Positions 6,065 to 9,047 of a DNA stretch of 9,047 nt are shown here, piece by piece. The stretch is taken from positions 1-9,047 of the forward strand of contig JBKPDL010000054.1 of the NCBI GenBank assembly GCA_046727855.1, written 5' to 3'. Within the stretch, counting starts at the first letter, position 1. Every line of letters starts with the position of its first letter. Under the pieces are notes generated by a model. It did not search any database and had not been told where the DNA came from. It saw only the letters and a list, made by a program, of their open reading frames with translations. Source of the stretch: DASPWV01 sp046727855. GTDB taxonomy: Bacteria; Acidobacteriota; Vicinamibacteria; Vicinamibacterales; UBA2999. The translations under genes were made by a program, and so were the position numbers.

Positions 6065-7104
6065 TAGTCGAAAAACCCTTCGGCGGCCATCAATTCGGCG
6101 TTGAGGATCGCCGCGCCCGCCGCGCCGCGTACCGTATTGTGGCCGAGTGCCACCATCCTGGTGTGAAACACTTTGCACGGCCGGACACGTCCAACGGTCA
6201 CCGCCATGCCATCGCCGCGATCGGCATCAAGGCGTGGTTGGGGACGGTTATGCTCCGCGGCGACGACAATGGCGGGATGCGGCGCGTTCGGCAAGCCGAG
6301 TTCCTGCGGCCGCCCTTTGAAGGTTCGGAGCGCCGCCGTCACGTCGTCGATTGCGGGTTTCGTTCCGAGATCGATCGAGATCGTCATCACGTGCCCGTCG
6401 ATCACTGCCACGCGGTTGGTATGCGCGCTGACCACGGCGGGATGGAGCGTGCGCCCACCATCGGATCCGAGAATCTTCAGCGTCTCGCTCTCGATCTTCT
6501 CTTCTTCGCCGCTGATGAACGGCACGACGTTGCCAAGAATGTCGAGCGACGGAACGCCCGGGTATCCCGCCCCGGAAACAGCCTGCATCGTGGACACGAC
6601 AACCATGCGAAGGTCGAACGCACGCAGCGGCGCGAGCGCCATGGCCAGGACCACCGTTGAACAGTTCGGATTCGTCACGATTGCGCCTTGCCAGCCTTTT
6701 GCGCGCCGCTGTTCGCTGACCAGGTTGAGATGATCCGCGTTGACTTCAGGAATCAACAGCGGCACGAGGGGATCCATGCGGTAGTTGCGCGCGTTGCTCA
6801 CCACAACGTGCCCCGCGGCTGCGAAGGCGTGCTCGATCTCCCCAGCCACGGCAGCGTCGAGCGCCGAAAACACCACGCGCGGACCTCGGCCCGGCGTGCA
6901 CGGTTCGACGGTCACGCCTTTGAGCTCGTCGGGAATCGGCGCGGCGAGCCGCCACGGCGCCACGTCTGCGTACGAACGTCCTTCGGAACGTTCACTTGCC
7001 GCGAGCCAGGCCGGGCGGAACCACGGATGCCGCGAAAGACGCGACACAAACTGTTGACCTACAACGCCGGTCGCGCCAAGCACGCCGACTTCCATCGTCC
7101 GCAT
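6064..7104 (-). CDS. asd: Aspartate-semialdehyde dehydrogenase, archaeal/fungal type
   Basis: Asd reduces aspartyl-4-phosphate to aspartate semialdehyde with NADPH and supplies DapA. With the ATG at 7104 the protein has 346 residues. The Rossmann motif is EVGVLGATGVVGQQF (5-19). The active-site cysteine is C148 in TNPNCSTVV. MQAVSGAGYPGVPSLDILGN spans 173-192, and GEEEKIESE lies near 200. The acid/base histidine is H228 in SAHTNRVAVIDGH, and GHNTVRGAAGAAILNAEL (321-338) is near the end. These motifs mark the archaeal/fungal-type subgroup rather than the E. coli type. A second ATG at 7095 would start MEVGVLG and is a fair alternative; neither has a clear Shine-Dalgarno sequence. The same frame stays open upstream to 7305, but that part resembles another protein family. 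This is the first gene of the lysine operon; its stop overlaps lysC by 1 nt. Confidence 0.94.
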   Translation of the reverse strand: MRTMEVGVLGATGVVGQQFVSRLSRHPWFRPAWLAASERSEGRSYADVAPWRLAAPIPDELKGVTVEPCTPGRGPRVVFSALDAAVAGEIEHAFAAAGHVVVSNARNYRMDPLVPLLIPEVNADHLNLVSEQRRAKGWQGAIVTNPNCSTVVLAMALAPLRAFDLRMVVVSTMQAVSGAGYPGVPSLDILGNVVPFISGEEEKIESETLKILGSDGGRTLHPAVVSAHTNRVAVIDGHVMTISIDLGTKPAIDDVTAALRTFKGRPQELGLPNAPHPAIVVAAEHNRPQPRLDADRGDGMAVTVGRVRPCKVFHTRMVALGHNTVRGAAGAAILNAELMAAEGFFD

Positions 7105-7173
7105 GTCTTCAAGATAGCCCGGAACGGCCGTTTTCCTCACGCGATGGCGAACCGAAGCGGATGGCCGTAACGG

Positions 7174-7293
7174 GCGATGGGGTCGCGTCTCCCAGCCAGG
7201 CTGCGCCGCGTCGAGCACGGCAAGTTCTTCGTGTGTGAGTTTGATCGAGGCGGCGGCGACATTCTGCTCGAGGTGCACCGTTTTTGACGCGCC
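7174..7293 (-). pseudogene. Fragment resembling the C-terminus of an aldo/keto reductase
   Basis: The minus-strand frame that continues upstream of asd encodes about 40 residues, GASKTVHLEQNVAAASIK then LTHEELAVLDAAQPGWETRP. This pattern matches the C-terminal end of aldo/keto reductases: P-G-(A/T)-(S/T)-K or R, a helix with LEENxAA, then a segment like LSxEELAxLD. No barrel, catalytic tetrad or start codon for such an enzyme is present. The preceding 40 bp to the amidohydrolase stop do not continue the similarity. The fragment has no stop of its own and runs in frame toward asd. It is best read as a remnant of a deleted aldo/keto reductase gene. A chance fusion onto Asd is less likely. The family call is from pattern recognition only. 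Confidence 0.55.
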
Positions 7294-7333
7294 GGCTTGC
7301 TGCAAGCGGCGTTCCGCAGCTCGCCCGGGCGGC

Positions 7334-8530
7334 CTAACGCTTGTACAGCTTGCCAGCTTTCATCACGAACGACACGTGCCGAAGCGTCCCAATATCGTCG
7401 AGCGGATTTCCTTCAACCGCCACGATGTCCGCTTGCAGACCCGGCGCGAGCGTGCCGATCTGCTCTCCGAGCCCGAGCGACTCGGCCGCGAGCGATGTCG
7501 CTCCGACAATGGCGTCCATCGCGCTCTGACCGCCTTCGCGCACGCGGATAATGATCTCGCGTGCGTTCTGTCCGTGGGCGCCGGCCACGGCATCGGTGCC
7601 CATCGGCATTTTCACCTTCGCGGCAAGCGCGCGCTTGAACATCGGGTAGTTCGTCGGCACCGCCTTTTGCATGAAGGCGAAGCCTTCCTCGGTGTAGTTG
7701 CCGATGCCGAGGAACTTTGGCTTGTTTTCGAGGTAGTTCTGAAGGACGAGGCCAATGTTCGGATCGAAGTACACCCCATGCTCCGCCATGTACTTCAACG
7801 CCTCGTCGCTGACGTAGGCGCCGTGCTCGACCTGTGAACAACCGGCTTTGGCGGCAGCCAGTATCGCGTCGGCCGCGTGTGCGTGCACGAGTGTTCTCAG
7901 GCCCTGCGTCCTGGCTTCGCCGCACGCCGCCGCCAGCTGCTCGTCAGTCATCGTCTTGGCTCCGCCTTCGCGGATGCTCTTCGAGGCAAAGATCTTGATC
8001 AGGTCAGCGCCGGCCTGTTTTTGCTTTCGAACGTAGTCGCGGAGTTGCTCCGGGGTGCCAGTCCGTTCGTTCATCGATCCGAGCGATGTCAGGATGCGGG
8101 GACCCGGAAGCACGCCGCGCGCGATCGCGTCACGCAACCCCTTGTCGTTGGGCGCACCCACGCTTTGCACGGTGGTGAACCCGTTCAAGAGCGTCACATA
8201 CGCGTTCTCGGCGCCGAAGAGCGCCATCTCCGCCGGCGTCTCTCCCTCGTTTTGCGCGCGTCCGTCTTTGCCGAAGTGCCCGCCGATGTGAACGTGGACG
8301 TCGATCATGCCCGGCAGCAGCGTCGCGTCGCCAAGGTCGTAGGTCACAGGCCCGGTGCGCTGATCGACGGCCGCGATCTTCCCGTCTCTGACTTCGACGG
8401 TCGCATTCGTGAGCACGCGGCCCTTGCCGTCCAACACGCGTGCGGCGCGGATCGTGGTTGGTTGCGACTGCGCGCCTGCGTCGGCCGCGATCGCGAGAAC
8501 AACGGCGAGAGCAAAAAGATGGATTCGCAT
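7334..8530 (-). CDS. Secreted metal-dependent amidohydrolase (prolidase/imidazolonepropionase-like)
   Basis: This is a 398-residue amidohydrolase-superfamily enzyme with a likely cleavable signal peptide: MRIHLFALAVVLAIAADAGA, then QSQP, with a cut near residue 20. It should act in the periplasm or on the cell surface. The N-terminal beta-sandwich carries the VLDGKGRVLTNATVEVRDGKI pattern (residues 32-52). Metal-site residues are H79 and H81 (PGMIDVHVHIG), probable carboxylated lysine K179 (DLIKIFAS), H216/H218 (LVHAHA), H236 (VEHGAY) and D313 (MGTDA). The C-terminal ADIVAVEGNPLDDI is typical of the family. It resembles COG1228-type enzymes, some of which are Xaa-Pro or Xaa-Arg dipeptidases. 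The substrate cannot be read from sequence; a dipeptide or cyclic amide is plausible. The ATG at 8530 lies 4 nt after the receptor stop, with no separate ribosome-binding site, so the pair is likely coupled. Confidence 0.88.
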   Translation of the reverse strand: MRIHLFALAVVLAIAADAGAQSQPTTIRAARVLDGKGRVLTNATVEVRDGKIAAVDQRTGPVTYDLGDATLLPGMIDVHVHIGGHFGKDGRAQNEGETPAEMALFGAENAYVTLLNGFTTVQSVGAPNDKGLRDAIARGVLPGPRILTSLGSMNERTGTPEQLRDYVRKQKQAGADLIKIFASKSIREGGAKTMTDEQLAAACGEARTQGLRTLVHAHAADAILAAAKAGCSQVEHGAYVSDEALKYMAEHGVYFDPNIGLVLQNYLENKPKFLGIGNYTEEGFAFMQKAVPTNYPMFKRALAAKVKMPMGTDAVAGAHGQNAREIIIRVREGGQSAMDAIVGATSLAAESLGLGEQIGTLAPGLQADIVAVEGNPLDDIGTLRHVSFVMKAGKLYKR

Positions 8531-8534
8531 GTGA

Positions 8535-9047
8535 TTAAAAGGTCAGACGTCCGCCAATGCGAAGCAAGCGGCCCATGACGATGGCCGACGGCCGGCCGAG
8601 CGACGAACCAAGCGTCTGGTTCGCGTTGGTCACGGCGTTGTCGTTGAAGATGTTGAACAGATCGAGTGTGGGCTCGAAGCGCATGCTGCCGGAGCGGAAG
8701 ATTCTCGTGAACCGCAGATCGACGAGATTGACCCACGGATAGCGATACTCGCCGCGCTCGGCCACCTGCACGTTCTGCATCACCTGCGTCAGACCGGGCA
8801 CCTGCGCGGTGGTCACGACGAAAGTGCGTGTTTGCGGAAGCCCGGACGACTCGCGAATCGAACCGGACACTTGGAACTCGAGAGGCAGCTGGTAACTGAA
8901 CCCGCCACGAATTTGGTACGGCGCATCGAACCCGATGGCACCCTGATTGTTGATACGGACGTTCGGATTGTTCAAGTCGCCGCCATCCTGATCTCCTTCG
9001 TTTTTTCCGATCGTGAAGCCGGCGAACAGTGTCGCCCTGGTCAGCCG
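8535..9047 (-). CDS. TonB-dependent receptor (Oar-like), C-terminal part, runs off right edge
   Basis: Only the last 170 residues are in the window and the frame is open to the edge at 9047. They show amphipathic beta-strand alternation. Features include YQIRGGFSYQLPLEFQVSGS, the late-barrel segment YRYPWVNLVDLRFTRIF, FEPTLDLFNIFND, then GSSLGRPSAIV and a terminal GGRLTF. The final phenylalanine is the usual outer-membrane barrel signature. The YPWVNLVDLR and FEPTLDLFNIFN pattern is characteristic of the large carboxypeptidase-regulatory-like TonB-dependent receptors abundant in Acidobacteriota; that placement is from memory of the family. The plug, TonB box and ligand cannot be judged here. 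The stop TAA (8537-8535) is 4 nt from the amidohydrolase ATG, suggesting that uptake and hydrolysis are linked. Confidence 0.88.
   Translation of the reverse strand, partial: RLTRATLFAGFTIGKNEGDQDGGDLNNPNVRINNQGAIGFDAPYQIRGGFSYQLPLEFQVSGSIRESSGLPQTRTFVVTTAQVPGLTQVMQNVQVAERGEYRYPWVNLVDLRFTRIFRSGSMRFEPTLDLFNIFNDNAVTNANQTLGSSLGRPSAIVMGRLLRIGGRLTF

Noticed and set aside
6065..6178. A 38-residue N-terminal extension of aspartate kinase reaching back into asd.
   Set aside because: The sequence is Arg/Gly-rich and unlike the family. The ATG at 6064 gives the standard VVMKFGGTSV N-terminus and a TAATG junction.
7105..7305. A 67-residue N-terminal extension of Asd from a TTG at 7305.
   Set aside because: Asd proteins begin at the Rossmann strand EVGVLGATG. 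The extension resembles an aldo/keto reductase tail followed by unconserved sequence.
7291..7310. Inverted repeat GCTTGC-T-GCAAGC between the amidohydrolase and asd as a terminator.
   Set aside because: The loop is too short for the full stem, and no U-tract follows on the transcribed strand.

Overview
This is a GC-rich bacterial window in which every supported gene lies on the minus strand, so transcription runs from the right edge (9047) to the left edge (1). The organism is most likely an Acidobacteriota member, perhaps Vicinamibacteria-like. That is an inference from the Oar-like TonB-dependent receptor C-terminus, the archaeal/fungal-type aspartate-semialdehyde dehydrogenase, the high GC content and the AT-rich heptamer repeats. 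No 16S or other taxonomic marker is present.

Right part (9047-7334): the C-terminal end of a TonB-dependent outer-membrane receptor is followed after 4 nt by a signal-peptide-bearing metal-dependent amidohydrolase of the prolidase/imidazolonepropionase-like group. The two look like a coupled uptake and processing pair. A 40-residue scrap that resembles the C-terminus of an aldo/keto reductase (about 7293-7174) then sits between this pair and the next operon.

Central part (7104-1242): a tightly packed aspartate-to-diaminopimelate/lysine operon, in transcription order asd, lysC, dapB, dapA, dapD, dapE. Every junction overlaps, by 1, 1, 4, 1 and 13 nt, so the genes are almost certainly co-transcribed and translationally coupled. 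LysC makes aspartyl phosphate and Asd makes aspartate semialdehyde. DapA and DapB make tetrahydrodipicolinate. DapD and the M20 deacylase run the acylated branch toward LL-diaminopimelate. The aminotransferase (DapC/ArgD), DapF and LysA steps are not encoded here.

Left part (1241-1): a possible leader hairpin, then a small bacterial SRP (4.5S-type) RNA gene, then about 175 bp of AT-rich repeat, then the 5' portion of dnaX (DNA polymerase III gamma/tau), which runs off the left edge. The repeat contains seven AGTTCA(A/G) heptads, a 17-bp direct repeat, and seven complementary TTTGAAC-type heptads. Together they form a long inverted repeat that ends 5 nt before the dnaX start codon. This is the most unusual structure in the window. 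I see no CRISPR array, IS element, tRNA or defence system; the rest is largely conserved metabolism.
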